Assembly: GCA_030038125.1 (NCBI GenBank)
Contig: JASHPL010000149.1
Coordinates: 1 to 51,247 of the forward strand
Direction of reading: 5' to 3'
Source: Candidatus Sulfotelmatobacter sp.
GTDB lineage: Bacteria; Acidobacteriota; Terriglobia; Terriglobales; Acidobacteriaceae
Length of the DNA: 51,247 nt
Both the position numbers and the translations under genes were made by a program. The notes below the pieces were generated by a model. It searched no databases and was not told the origin of the DNA. It worked only from the letters and a program-made list of their open reading frames with translations. Positions 1 to 9,144 of the stretch are shown here, piece by piece (position 1 is the stretch's first letter; each line of letters opens with the position of its first letter).

Positions 1-882
1 GCGACCGGCAAGCCGGTTAACGCTAAAAATATCGCGAAAAAATATAACTTCGAGTTTTGCGCCACCGATGCGAAAGAGATCATCGACGACAAGCATGTGA
101 ATCTTGTATTCGTCACCTCCCGCCACGACTCGCATGCGCGCTACGTGGCCGAGGCCCTGCGCGCCGGCAAGAGCGTGTTCGTCGAAAAACCTCCGGCGCT
201 AACCCACGACGAGCTGGAAGATATTCTGGCCGCATATGACGAAGCCCAACGATCAGGAACAGCGCCGATGTTGATGGTCGGTTATAACCGGCGTTTTTCC
301 GAGCCCATCCGCGCCATTCAGAAGATGTTTGCCGGACGAACTGAGCCCCTGGCGATGCATTACCGAGTCAATGCCGGCTTCATCCCATCGACGCACTGGA
401 TGCAGCAGCCCGAGCAGGGTAATCGCTTCATCGGCGAAGGCGGGCACTTCGTCGATGTGATGCAGTTCCTGTGCGGCGCGCTTCCGGTCAGCGTTCACGC
501 AGTCGCGCCCACTGATTCCGCCCGCCGCTACAATGGCGACAATATTCTGGTCTCGATCACGTTCGCGGACGGCTCTGTAGGAACGATTCACTATCTTGCC
601 AATGGCGCAAGTGCGGTTGAGAAGGAGTACCTGGAAGTATTCGGGGACTCGAAGATCGCACGCATGTGGAATTTCAAGAAGATCGAATGTGCAATTGCGA
701 GAAGAACAACTACCAAGTCCTTCTCCGGCGACAAAGGACACGCCGCAGAGATGAAAGCCTTGCTTGATGGTTTCGAATCGGGCTCCGGGTCGCCAATCGG
801 GCTTGATTCGCTTGTAGCAACCTCCCGCGCAACCTTCGCTGCATTGGAATCTTTGAGATCTGGCAGCGTCGTGCGGCTTTAA
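1..882 (+). CDS. Gfo/Idh/MocA family oxidoreductase, C-terminal part (5' end outside window)
   Basis: The reading frame is open from base 1, so the gene starts before the window. What is visible is the end of the NAD(P)-binding fold, with the EKP motif (residues FVEKPPAL) that carries the catalytic lysine of this family, followed by the alpha/beta substrate domain with GYNRRFSEP and GEGGHFVDVMQFLCG. The wording of these motifs is close to the C-terminal half of 'bi-domain' oxidoreductases, in which a zinc alcohol-dehydrogenase-like half precedes the Gfo/Idh/MocA half and which often sit in polysaccharide clusters; that fusion is inference because the N-terminus is missing. The substrate is unknown, probably a sugar or sugar nucleotide. 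The gene is convergent with the SDR gene that follows. Confidence 0.88.
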   Translation, partial: ATGKPVNAKNIAKKYNFEFCATDAKEIIDDKHVNLVFVTSRHDSHARYVAEALRAGKSVFVEKPPALTHDELEDILAAYDEAQRSGTAPMLMVGYNRRFSEPIRAIQKMFAGRTEPLAMHYRVNAGFIPSTHWMQQPEQGNRFIGEGGHFVDVMQFLCGALPVSVHAVAPTDSARRYNGDNILVSITFADGSVGTIHYLANGASAVEKEYLEVFGDSKIARMWNFKKIECAIARRTTTKSFSGDKGHAAEMKALLDGFESGSGSPIGLDSLVATSRATFAALESLRSGSVVRL

Positions 883-969
883 TTGCCGCAAAACAGAGTC
901 TGCGCTTCAGTAAAGTCCGTCTCCTACAAATTTCGAGTCGCCAGGTTGGAATTGGTACGAAAAAGGTTG

Positions 970-1746
970 CTAGAGCGGAGGATTCGGTCCCGCCATAAAT
1001 CCGCCATCGAGTATCAAAGATTGACCCGTCATGAAAGAGGCACGATCCGAGCACATCCAGAGCACGGCTTCGGCGACCTCCGAGGGTTTTCCAAAGCGTC
1101 CGACCGGATGGCAGCCGAGAACGAATTTATGAACTCGAGGGGTGCTGAAGAGACGATCGGCCATTGCCGTTTCAATCGTCCCGGGGCATACCGTATTGAT
1201 TCGGATTCCACTGCGAGCGGTTTCGAGTGCCGCGGCTTTTGTCAGCCCAATGATTCCATGTTTACTGGCCGTGTACGCGGCCCCGCCGGCGGAGCCTACC
1301 AAGCCCATGATGGAGGCCATATTTACGATCACGCCCCGGCTACTCTGCTTGAGCATCTGTCGAATTTCGTACTTCAGGCAGAGCCAGACGCCTTTAAGAT
1401 TAACGTCGATGGTACGATCCCAATCTTCTTCGGACTGTTTGACGATGGGAACCCAAACCCCCTCAATTCCGGCGTTGTTGAAGGCGATGTCCAATCGTCC
1501 AAATGCTTCCACCGTCCGGTGGACAAGGGCTTCAACTTCGGGCGCCCGGCACACATCGATCTTCACGAAGAGGCCATCGCCTCCGGCGGAGTTAACCAAC
1601 TTGACGCTCTCCTCTCCTTCGCTTTCGCGGCGTCCTGCAATGACCACCTTCGCTCCCGCTTTCGCGAAGAGGACAGCGGTTTCGCGACCGACGCCCGATG
1701 TTCCGCCAGTGACCAGTGCAACTTTGCCTTCGAGTTCTCTTGTCAT
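970..1746 (-). CDS. SDR family NAD(P)-dependent oxidoreductase
   Basis: A classical short-chain dehydrogenase of about 258 residues. It has the nucleotide-binding motif TGGTSGVG near the N-terminus, NNAG, the catalytic Ser in NMASIMG, and YTASK supplying the Tyr and Lys. The C-terminus has the usual SFMTGQSLILDGG. The frame can also start at 1773 (nine residues longer). I prefer 1746 because the family normally begins only a few residues before the GKVALVTGG strand and a GGAG lies just ahead, although the spacing (3 bases) is short. The substrate cannot be deduced. It is convergent with the upstream Gfo/Idh/MocA gene and divergent from the lipocalin-like gene. Confidence 0.9.
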   Translation of the reverse strand: MTRELEGKVALVTGGTSGVGRETAVLFAKAGAKVVIAGRRESEGEESVKLVNSAGGDGLFVKIDVCRAPEVEALVHRTVEAFGRLDIAFNNAGIEGVWVPIVKQSEEDWDRTIDVNLKGVWLCLKYEIRQMLKQSSRGVIVNMASIMGLVGSAGGAAYTASKHGIIGLTKAAALETARSGIRINTVCPGTIETAMADRLFSTPRVHKFVLGCHPVGRFGKPSEVAEAVLWMCSDRASFMTGQSLILDGGFMAGPNPPL

Positions 1747-1913
1747 AGTCTCCGTGCCGAGTTTTCGTCCCATTACAATTGATGAGGACTCCTGTACGTG
1801 TCAAGCTGGTTGTTCCTGTTGGAGAGAGCCTCTAAGAGCACTGTACAGTTTTCTATCGGCACATCTGCAGATTAGAATTGCATGATGAGCACGGTAAGGC
1901 GACGGAGAACGAT

Positions 1914-2387
1914 TTGACAGAGTCTTCGCCTGACACATCCCGGTCCCTGGCCAAGAAGCTTGTGGGCACCTGGAAACTCTTGTCGGCGTCGAGTACAAGT
2001 AGTAAAGGCGGGTTAGATGAGTATCCGTACGGTACCAATCCGGATGGCTATCTTACTTATGGCGCGGACGGCCGCGTAACCGCAATCATCAGCTATGGTG
2101 GACGAAAATCCCTTTCAGTAGGCGGTGGAACTCTAGAAGAACAGGCAGAAGCATTCAAGACGTTCCTCGCTTATTCGGGCCGTTACAGTCTTGAAGGAGA
2201 TAAAGTAATTCACCAGATCGAAGTCTCGTCCATTCAGAATTACGTCGGAAAAAAACTTGTCCGCCGCATCCAGTTCGAGGGTGACCGAATCATTCTGGTA
2301 ACGCCACCAACGCCAGTAAACGGAAAAATCCAGACGTTCGAACTAGTTTGGCGGCGTATGGTTCATGCCTCTGATGCTCAAGACTAA
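1914..2387 (+). CDS. Lipocalin-like domain protein
   Basis: About 157 residues. The core LVGTWKLLSASS, then DGYLTYGADGRVTAII and the late FELVWRR strand resemble the lipocalin-like family (PF13924-type) of small beta-barrel proteins of unknown ligand. There is no signal peptide, so it is probably cytoplasmic. The frame is open from a TTG at 1878, but I choose the TTG at 1914 because GGAG at 1904-1907 sits 6 bases before it; nothing comparable precedes 1878. The 3' end faces the P450 gene with only 21 bases between the two stops. Confidence 0.75.
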   Translation: MTESSPDTSRSLAKKLVGTWKLLSASSTSSKGGLDEYPYGTNPDGYLTYGADGRVTAIISYGGRKSLSVGGGTLEEQAEAFKTFLAYSGRYSLEGDKVIHQIEVSSIQNYVGKKLVRRIQFEGDRIILVTPPTPVNGKIQTFELVWRRMVHASDAQD

Positions 2388-2408
2388 CGTCCATGCTGGG
2401 TAGAACTC

Positions 2409-3638
2409 TCACATAATCACCGGCAGGCTCATCAGGCCCCTGAGTCCGAATGTGGAGGCCCACTCTGGTCTGGCCCCAACCAGCTTGATCTTCGGAAAGC
2501 GTTGCACGAGTTTCAGGATTGCTACCTGTCCTTCCAACCTTGCCAGCGGCGCTCCGATGCAGAAATGCATGCCTGCCCCGAACGCGAGGTGCTGGTTGTT
2601 AAGTCGTTTCAGGTTCAACTGGTTCGGATTCTCGAATTGCCTGGGATCACGGTTGGCCGCACCCAGCATGCAAAGAACCGTCCAAGCCTTGGGGATGCGC
2701 TGGCCGCAAATCTCGATCTCTTCCTTGAGCACCCGAGCCGTAAATTGTACGGGGCTCTCGTAGCGCAAGAGTTCTTCCACAGCCGAACGGATCAACTCCG
2801 GCTGGTCGCGTAGCTCTGCCGTTTCCTCCGGATGCTGCAGGAGAGTGTACATTCCGTTGCCAATGAGATTTCGCGTGGTCTCATGTCCCGCGAAAAGCAA
2901 GGCGATGCACTGCGCATATAGTTCCTCTTCGGTTAGTACGTCCCCTTCTTCTTCAATGTCGATCAAAAGGCTGATCAGGTCGTTTCCCTTGTGGCGTCTC
3001 CGTTCGGTTACGGTCTGGCGGAAAAACTCAGTCAGTTGAATCAGCGCGTCCTGTGCCGCGCGAGCATCTTCCACTGTGCGATTCGGATTGCCTCGGAATA
3101 CGGCGATTGCCCGCGACCAATTCACAAAGGTATCGCGGAGTTCCTGCGGTATTCCCAGCATCTCCAAAATGATGCGCACCGGCAAGGGATTGGCGAACTC
3201 CCCCATGAGTTCCACTTCCTTGCCATGCTCAACTGCCTCCAGCATTTGATCGACGATAATTTCAACTTGCGGACGCAAGCTCTCAACCACAGCCGGCGAA
3301 AATCCCTTGTTGAGCAGCTTGCGCAATCGCGTGTGCTCGGGAGGGTCCATAAAAATGAGCCACAAGCTCAGCATGCGTGCCAGTTCGCTGAACTCCGCCT
3401 GGCGGCTGAGCGGGAGCGACAGCAGCATCTGCTTCGCTCGTTTGGCCGAAAGCTGGGGGTCTTTCGCAATCGAGGCGCACTCGGCGTGACTGAAAATCGA
3501 CCACACTGCCCACTTTCCACCTACATCGATGTAATGCAATGGTCCTTCCTCGTGCAGACGAGTATAGGTGGGATACGGGTTCTGCAGGATCTCGTCGCTG
3601 AAAAGAACCTTTCTCCCCGTATCGACAAGCTTCGGCAA
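2409..3638 (-). CDS. Cytochrome P450, bacterial class I type
   Basis: 409 residues, the usual length for a soluble bacterial P450. The I-helix oxygen-activation motif AGHETT is at 250-255, the K-helix ExxR at Glu289-Arg292, and the heme loop FGAGMHFC at 353-360 with Cys360 as the iron ligand. Translation probably starts at TTG 3638, with AGGAGG (3649-3644) five bases upstream. No ferredoxin or ferredoxin reductase is nearby, so electron partners must come from elsewhere. The gene lies 143 bases downstream of a carrier-protein/thioesterase gene on the same strand, which suggests the substrate may be carrier-bound, as for many secondary-metabolite P450s. The exact substrate is unknown. Confidence 0.95.
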   Translation of the reverse strand: MPKLVDTGRKVLFSDEILQNPYPTYTRLHEEGPLHYIDVGGKWAVWSIFSHAECASIAKDPQLSAKRAKQMLLSLPLSRQAEFSELARMLSLWLIFMDPPEHTRLRKLLNKGFSPAVVESLRPQVEIIVDQMLEAVEHGKEVELMGEFANPLPVRIILEMLGIPQELRDTFVNWSRAIAVFRGNPNRTVEDARAAQDALIQLTEFFRQTVTERRRHKGNDLISLLIDIEEEGDVLTEEELYAQCIALLFAGHETTRNLIGNGMYTLLQHPEETAELRDQPELIRSAVEELLRYESPVQFTARVLKEEIEICGQRIPKAWTVLCMLGAANRDPRQFENPNQLNLKRLNNQHLAFGAGMHFCIGAPLARLEGQVAILKLVQRFPKIKLVGARPEWASTFGLRGLMSLPVIM

Positions 3639-3781
3639 AACAGCCTCCTGGCAAAGCCGGATTTATGCGAATTCGTGAAAACTTACCGATCGAGTTTACC
3701 ATTGCACGCCGGCCACACATCGGGAGTCTTTCTCGAAAGTGAATCGTACAAGAAGACAGAAGACGAAAGAGTGATGCTTGG

Positions 3782-4771
3782 CTAACTCCCCGCAGCTGCC
3801 TCGCGTAGGTGGCGATCAATGATGACTGACAGAGGCTCACAGTAAGTCGTCAGCATCTCGAGGTGTCTTCCAGGCAGGGTCTCGACGTCAAATGTTCTCA
3901 CCAAGTGGGACCATATGGGAATTGGGTCGCGGGGGAAATCAGTCGGAATTGCGGTACGCACAAATCTAACCTGGCCCTCGTAAAACCGCGGACGATAATT
4001 CCGCAAGGCGTGGTACTGCGCTTCCTTCACTCGGGAAAACGCCTTACCCAGCGGACTTCCTGGCCAAACTGAGGCAGACCGCGCGTTGGACCTTCCGCTC
4101 ATTGGCATCCATGTTGCGATGCGATTCTTTGCTAGCTGTACGATCAGACGCGCATGCTGAACCCTGGTGAGATGATGACGGTCCGGATAGGAATCCAGCA
4201 TGAGTAATAGCGCAATTTCCTGTCTTGCAGCGGCCAGCAATCGCGCCATTTCCAGAGTAACCAGGCCGCCAAATGAATAGCCAATCAAAAAATATGGACC
4301 CTGAGCCTGCACTTCTCGAACGCTTTTCAGAAAGAACTGCGCTATGTCCTCAATTCGAGCCAGGGGCTCCTCTTTGCCATCATTTCCTCTTGCTTCCATG
4401 CCATAAATTGGCTGACGCACTTGCATTCGCCTTGTGAGGGGAACAAGATCGATAACGCTGCTGCCAATGCCATGCGTCATAAAAATCGGTGGAGCTTCGG
4501 TTCCTAACCTCAAAGGAACGGCAGGCAATGAAAGTTGCGGCTGTCTCAACCTAGCGGCAAGGGCCGAAATCGTGGGAGACATGCAGATAGTTGCGGGATG
4601 TAAGTTTGCGCCCAGCTTTTCAGAAATTTCTGCGAATAGTTGGACGGCAACGGAAGCGGTTCCTCCCAGTTCAAAAAAATCGTCTTCGCCTCCGACGTGT
4701 GGACGGGAGAAAACGTGTTCCCAAATTGACTTGAGCGCCTTGGTAGCCGTATCGAAATCGTGATCACTCAT
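3782..4771 (-). CDS. Carrier protein (PCP/ACP-like) fused to type I thioesterase
   Basis: 329 residues in two parts. Residues 8-75 resemble a phosphopantetheine carrier domain (DDFFELGG at 30-37, then VAVQLFAEI). Residues 88-325 are an alpha/beta-hydrolase thioesterase with nucleophile motif GYSFGG (Ser166), an acidic residue candidate Asp193 (LDSYPD) and His303 (GRHLEML). This architecture is that of an NRPS or PKS termination module without the rest of the synthase. An oddity is that in the usual LGG-x-S motif the serine is displaced: here it reads LGGTAS, so alanine (39) is where the phosphopantetheinylated serine is expected and Ser40 is one place later. Whether the carrier domain is active is open. 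No adenylation or condensation domain is in the window. Confidence 0.85.
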   Translation of the reverse strand: MSDHDFDTATKALKSIWEHVFSRPHVGGEDDFFELGGTASVAVQLFAEISEKLGANLHPATICMSPTISALAARLRQPQLSLPAVPLRLGTEAPPIFMTHGIGSSVIDLVPLTRRMQVRQPIYGMEARGNDGKEEPLARIEDIAQFFLKSVREVQAQGPYFLIGYSFGGLVTLEMARLLAAARQEIALLLMLDSYPDRHHLTRVQHARLIVQLAKNRIATWMPMSGRSNARSASVWPGSPLGKAFSRVKEAQYHALRNYRPRFYEGQVRFVRTAIPTDFPRDPIPIWSHLVRTFDVETLPGRHLEMLTTYCEPLSVIIDRHLREAAAGS

Positions 4772-4932
4772 GAGTACTCGATAGAACCGCTCCTCCGGTG
4801 CGATTAGTCCGAATCAATTCTATCCGACACACCATTTTCCGAAGGAAATGCACGATTCGATCGCGCGCCTGCAATCTGGCCAGCTCAGGATCGGAGAGGA
4901 AGCGTTTGCACCAAAGGCGGGCGACGAGACCA

Positions 4933-5646
4933 TCATGGCCGAGCGTAGACGGGGCTGTCGGGATTTGGCGGGTCATAATCGAGACCGTACTTGTTTTTGT
5001 GACTGGCAACCACGTCGGTCTCGTGCAGCCGAAGTTCGCCGAGCGATTCGGTTCCATCGTTGATCCTGATTTCCCGGCTGTACGACTCGAGATCCTGCGG
5101 CTGTGCAGAAGCGTGGAACACCTGCATTTGATAACGTCCCGGCGGAACATTGTGGACTGCGATCTCTCCGTTAGCGCCTGAGATGCCGAAGTACGGCGTG
5201 GTCAGAGCGATGACGACCGCACTCATTTCGGCGTGAATATTGCAGAAAATGTAAGACACACCCGGACGGTCAAATTGCACAAAGCGCGTAGTCCCGCTTT
5301 CATACAGACCTAGATCGAACCGTTTGCCTTCGTAGAGCGAAAACACATTGTGAAAAAAGGGATCGTGATTCGGAAACTCAACTTTCCCTCCTACCGGCAC
5401 GACAACCAGTGACGGATGAAAGCTCTTGTTTCTCTGTTCCAGTCGAGGAATAGATGTTTGCTGTTTCGGCGGTGGCGCGATTCCGCCGAGCGGCGTCAGC
5501 CAGATCACCGCATTCGATGCATTCTTGACTTTATGTCCGTCGCGCAACAGCTCCACTCGAGCCTTGACACTGACCTCCTGCCCGGATAGAGGGAGAGCGC
5601 TGGCGATCAACGCGATGCCTGTCAGGATGGTTTTAGGGTTTCGCAT
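4933..5646 (-). CDS. Exported cupredoxin-like protein with carboxypeptidase-regulatory-like repeat
   Basis: 237 residues with a cleavable signal peptide (MRNPKTILTGIALIASALPL). A plastocyanin-like fold occupies about residues 25-150, with a complete type 1 copper ligand set: His99 (DPFFHN), Cys135 and His138 (FCNIH), and Met141. Residues 152-205 look like a beta-sandwich of the carboxypeptidase regulatory type (GEIAVHNVPPGRYQMQVFH). Proteins of this arrangement are often annotated as methylamine-utilisation-like or plastocyanin-like; a role in periplasmic electron transfer or copper binding is inference. Its ATG overlaps the stop of the porin gene by one base (TGATG), so the two are almost certainly co-translated. 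Confidence 0.85.
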   Translation of the reverse strand: MRNPKTILTGIALIASALPLSGQEVSVKARVELLRDGHKVKNASNAVIWLTPLGGIAPPPKQQTSIPRLEQRNKSFHPSLVVVPVGGKVEFPNHDPFFHNVFSLYEGKRFDLGLYESGTTRFVQFDRPGVSYIFCNIHAEMSAVVIALTTPYFGISGANGEIAVHNVPPGRYQMQVFHASAQPQDLESYSREIRINDGTESLGELRLHETDVVASHKNKYGLDYDPPNPDSPVYARP

Positions 5647-7211
5647 CAGAACAATACTCCTACTGCGAGATTGAGTTGGTTGGTGACGCTGCTGGTGTCA
5701 TAAAACGGATAAGTTCTGAGGCGGCGAAACTCCGCCGCTAAAATCAAATCGGAGCGAGGACGGAAAACCACATTTCCCAAAGGTCCGCGGTTGCGGCCCA
5801 GAATGGGCGCGTAGTTGTTCTGGTCGGTAGCGAAGCCGATGACATCGCGGCTGAAGACGTCGTCTTCGCCAATGGCAGCATTCAGTTCGATTTTTGGCGT
5901 CGCTTGCCATTTCAACTGGCTCCATCCGCCAGCCGAATCAACTCCACGAATCGGTGCGACCGAATATAGCGAGGACGGTCCATAGAGCACCGTGCGTCCA
6001 ATTCCTGCACCCAATCCTCCAGCGCCCCGGCCGCGATAAAATTCTCCCGATAGCGTCCAGTGTTGAGCTAAGGGGACTTCCCAGTCCCCTATACCCGCCC
6101 AGCCGTCAACGTAGCGGTCCGACGACCAGTTCTGCCGGCCAAAATAGCCTGCGACCCCCAAACTGATTTCCCGGTCAAAGGCAGGACGCGACCATGCCGT
6201 CCGCAGCGCGTAAGCCGGCTGCCCCGACTGCTCGCCCGCAGTGGGATAACGATAAAACTGGTCGCCGGGTATTTCCCAGGTCAGATTATCGAGAATCCCG
6301 GCTTGCAGGGTAAGCTTCTGCTGGTCGGAAAGATCAAAGCGGTGTTCGACGCGCAACTGGGGAATCCAGCCCCAGAGATTTCCCGCGTACGCAAATGCGG
6401 GAGTGGCCAGGGAAGCAAATGAAGTTGGGGAAAGTGGCGAGATGAACAGCGAGTCTTGCCCTGCAATTATCGAAGTGTTTTGCCAATCGAAGCGCACGGC
6501 CGCCGTCTTCATGCGCGCGATGCCGAAGGTGACACCATTGGGTGTTGTAGGAAAGCCTCCAGCGAAATCCATTTGAACGTTGGCCGAGGTCTTCGCCCCC
6601 ATTAGGCTGGGACCGAAGACTTCCAATCCGATCTCCGATTGCCGCAGTGTCGCGCCGAACGAGGACTGCGAAACTCCCGCCGCCGACACCGCATAGTCGG
6701 GGAAATCCAGATTGTCCGAGGTTCCGTGATTGCGAAAGGCATTCATTAACACAATTCCTGACAGACGCACGCGGTACTTGCTGGCGGCTTCGACTTTTGT
6801 TTGGTATTGCTCGTTGATCTTGTCATTGAGCAAAGCTTGTGATTCCTCCAGCTTATCGACTCGTGTTTGCAACTGTGGGACCGCATCCGGGCCATTCGTC
6901 GGTGAAGCCTGGTCTTTACTTGCGGCGCCCGGAACAAGTTTCTCTAGAGTGGCCTGGGTTTTCTGCAACTCTTCGCGGAGCTCTCTCATCTCGGCGCGCG
7001 ATGCCTGATTTTCCTGGCGCAGTTCCGCGATCATGGCGCGCAGCTCCTGCAAGTCGGTCGAGACATTTTCGGCATCCGCAGCCCGGGTCTGGGCCGTTGT
7101 GGAGTTCAGGGGTGCGCCTATCGCAGTTTGGCCTGATGCCATAGCTCGCGGCAACGCAATGCATCCCAGGAGAAAAAGTGGTGCTCGCATCCGAATGGAC
7201 CAATGCTCCAT
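5646..7211 (-). CDS. Outer-membrane porin with N-terminal coiled coil (DcaP-like)
   Basis: 521 residues: a signal sequence, a predicted coiled coil at about 45-140 (ELRAMIAELRQENQASRAEM and a second heptad stretch), then a long beta-rich domain with alternating aromatic/glycine strands and a terminal Phe (LNLAVGVLF), typical of outer-membrane barrels. This layout matches DcaP-like trimeric porins, whose coiled coil lies in the periplasm; the solute is unknown. A strong GGGAGGG sits just before ATG 7211. It starts 66 bases after the histidine kinase stop and overlaps the cupredoxin gene, so the kinase, porin and cupredoxin probably share a transcript. Confidence 0.82.
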   Translation of the reverse strand: MEHWSIRMRAPLFLLGCIALPRAMASGQTAIGAPLNSTTAQTRAADAENVSTDLQELRAMIAELRQENQASRAEMRELREELQKTQATLEKLVPGAASKDQASPTNGPDAVPQLQTRVDKLEESQALLNDKINEQYQTKVEAASKYRVRLSGIVLMNAFRNHGTSDNLDFPDYAVSAAGVSQSSFGATLRQSEIGLEVFGPSLMGAKTSANVQMDFAGGFPTTPNGVTFGIARMKTAAVRFDWQNTSIIAGQDSLFISPLSPTSFASLATPAFAYAGNLWGWIPQLRVEHRFDLSDQQKLTLQAGILDNLTWEIPGDQFYRYPTAGEQSGQPAYALRTAWSRPAFDREISLGVAGYFGRQNWSSDRYVDGWAGIGDWEVPLAQHWTLSGEFYRGRGAGGLGAGIGRTVLYGPSSLYSVAPIRGVDSAGGWSQLKWQATPKIELNAAIGEDDVFSRDVIGFATDQNNYAPILGRNRGPLGNVVFRPRSDLILAAEFRRLRTYPFYDTSSVTNQLNLAVGVLF

Positions 7212-7277
7212 GCAACCCTCCCGCCTGTCATTGCAGGCTGCGCAAATCGAGTTTCCTCTTATGTCCCGGGTCTGGTC

Positions 7278-9140
7278 TTAGTGGATTGTGCCGTCGCCCG
7301 CGTTGGATTGCGGTTCCACCGCTGTCTGCAAAGTCCGTGTGTCCGCCGATACCGCGTCTTTCTGGTCCGGATTTGGCAGGACAATGCGAAAGATGGTTTT
7401 TCCCTGCCGCCGTTCGGTTTCAATTCGCCCGTTGTGATCGTGCACGATTTTTTGCACGACAGTGAGTCCCAGACCGGTTCCGTTCTCCTTCCCATAACTG
7501 ACGAAGGGTTGAAAAAGTTTGTCGCGGATAGGAATCGCGATGCCGGGTCCATTGTCACTGATCTCAATTGCGGTTCCGTCGCGCGCTTCGCAAACCTCGA
7601 CCGACACCCTTCCGTCCGCTTCCGGCGCGGCATCGCATGCGTTCAAAACCAGGTTGTAAAGAGCCCGTTCCAGCTTCTTGCCATCGAACCATGCCATGCC
7701 GGTGCTCTGAAAATTTTCTTCGATGATCACGCGCTGATGACGTGGATGAGTGCGCACCGCCTGGATTACACGGCGCACCGGTTCTTTCACACTTCCGTAC
7801 GCGGGATTCAGCGACTCCCTCGTGCGCGCGAACTCCAGCAGCGAGTCAATCAGATCGGTCATGCGGTTCACTCCGGCCCGAACTTCCTGATACAACTCTT
7901 CTTTCTGCTCGCGCGAAAGTCCGCTTTCGCAGAGGAACTCCGCGTTCGCCGTGATGATGGCAAGGGAATGCCGCAGATCGTGCGAGATGGAGCTCGCCAT
8001 GCGGCCAATCGTGGCCAATTGCTCGGCCTCGAGCAGATCGCGCTGGGTTTTCAGAAGACTGGTTCGCATGCGATCGAAGGCTCCGGTGAGCTCCGCCACT
8101 TCATCGTTTCCGCTCGAGTCCAGCGGGTGATGAAAGTCTCCTTGCTCAAGCGCCCGTACGCCGGCAACCAGGTCAGCTAATGGACGAGTAAAGGTGTGCG
8201 AGAGGAAAAATACTAGCAGGCTTCCGATCAGTACGGCTGCAAAGCCCAGAGCCAGCAACAAACGGTTCAGCGTGGTGAGGAACTGCGCCTGCTTGTCGTA
8301 GGAGCCAAGGACGATCAGCCGTACCGGAACGGCTTGTGAAGCCGACAAGTTCAGCGACGTGCCGAGGTAGTGCTCGCTCCCCAACTGAACGTCGGTTGGA
8401 CCTGCTTGTGACTGGATGTCAAACAACGCACGCAGGTTTACGTTGTTCGCCTGGGTTTCGCTCAAGGTCGTAGCCAGAATTTCTCTGTTGTAGGAGAAGG
8501 CGACCTGGCTGGCTGCGACTTTGCTGATTTTGCGCGCCAGCCTGGCATCAATTTCATCTCCAATGACAAGAAACCCCAGCAGAGAACCCTCCGTTCGCGA
8601 ACCAAAGTAAATGGGCTGGACGAAGGTCTGATAGAGATGCTCGCCGCCATACCACCAGCGGCTTGCTTGCTCATCTTCCAAGGTTTTCGTGAAATATTTC
8701 TGAGCCATTTCCTTGGTGAAGCCGGAAGACTTTGTGTGCAGCGCGACCACGATTCCACTGCGATCGGCCAGAACCAAAAGATCGCTGGCGGCAAGCTGCC
8801 ATAGGTCGCCGGATGCATCCTGGATGGTCGCAGGATCGCGCGTCGTCATGAGTGCGCGAGTAATTGGCAGGTCTGCAAGCAGCGCCGCCGCGCTCGTCAA
8901 AAGGGACTCTCGCTCTTCCTGAAAATTCTGAAAAGTGACGACGGAATTGCGAAGCCCTTCTGCGATATTCTCACGAACATTAGCCTCGACTGAACGCCGC
9001 ACCAAGAGCAGGCTGGTGGTCGTCAGACCGGCAGTGATGACCAACATGGAAAGCAGAAATCTTGTGCGCAGGCGCAGAGAAGGAACCATGCTCCGGGAAG
9101 AAATCTTCCTGGCATCCACGGATTGGGAATTCTTTTGCAA
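7278..9140 (-). CDS. Membrane sensor histidine kinase (periplasmic sensor, HAMP, HisKA, HATPase)
   Basis: 620 residues. Transmembrane segments lie at about 27-47 and 292-313 and flank a periplasmic region of about 240 residues that resembles a Cache/CHASE-type sensor. A HAMP linker follows (about 314-366), then the phospho-acceptor box ISHDLRHS with His387, the N box LVLNACDAAP (Asn500), DNGPGI (529-534) and GTGLGL (554-559). All catalytic boxes are intact. The start is probably TTG 9140, or ATG 9089 in the same frame. It lies 4 bases after the response-regulator stop and is its obvious partner. The signal is unknown; the adjacent porin and copper protein are the likeliest targets. Confidence 0.95.
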   Translation of the reverse strand: MQKNSQSVDARKISSRSMVPSLRLRTRFLLSMLVITAGLTTTSLLLVRRSVEANVRENIAEGLRNSVVTFQNFQEERESLLTSAAALLADLPITRALMTTRDPATIQDASGDLWQLAASDLLVLADRSGIVVALHTKSSGFTKEMAQKYFTKTLEDEQASRWWYGGEHLYQTFVQPIYFGSRTEGSLLGFLVIGDEIDARLARKISKVAASQVAFSYNREILATTLSETQANNVNLRALFDIQSQAGPTDVQLGSEHYLGTSLNLSASQAVPVRLIVLGSYDKQAQFLTTLNRLLLALGFAAVLIGSLLVFFLSHTFTRPLADLVAGVRALEQGDFHHPLDSSGNDEVAELTGAFDRMRTSLLKTQRDLLEAEQLATIGRMASSISHDLRHSLAIITANAEFLCESGLSREQKEELYQEVRAGVNRMTDLIDSLLEFARTRESLNPAYGSVKEPVRRVIQAVRTHPRHQRVIIEENFQSTGMAWFDGKKLERALYNLVLNACDAAPEADGRVSVEVCEARDGTAIEISDNGPGIAIPIRDKLFQPFVSYGKENGTGLGLTVVQKIVHDHNGRIETERRQGKTIFRIVLPNPDQKDAVSADTRTLQTAVEPQSNAGDGTIH

Positions 9141-9144
9141 GCGC

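Noticed and set aside
883-1782. 299-residue plus-strand frame antisense to the SDR gene
   Set aside because: The SDR motifs on the opposite strand are complete; this frame has none.
4764-5150. 128-residue minus-strand frame overlapping the cupredoxin end and the carrier-thioesterase start
   Set aside because: It overlaps two real genes in another frame and is rich in Arg/Ser/Cys with no motif.
7203-8180. 325-residue open frame antisense to the histidine kinase
   Set aside because: The kinase has all catalytic boxes; the antisense frame shows no domain and no ribosome-binding site.
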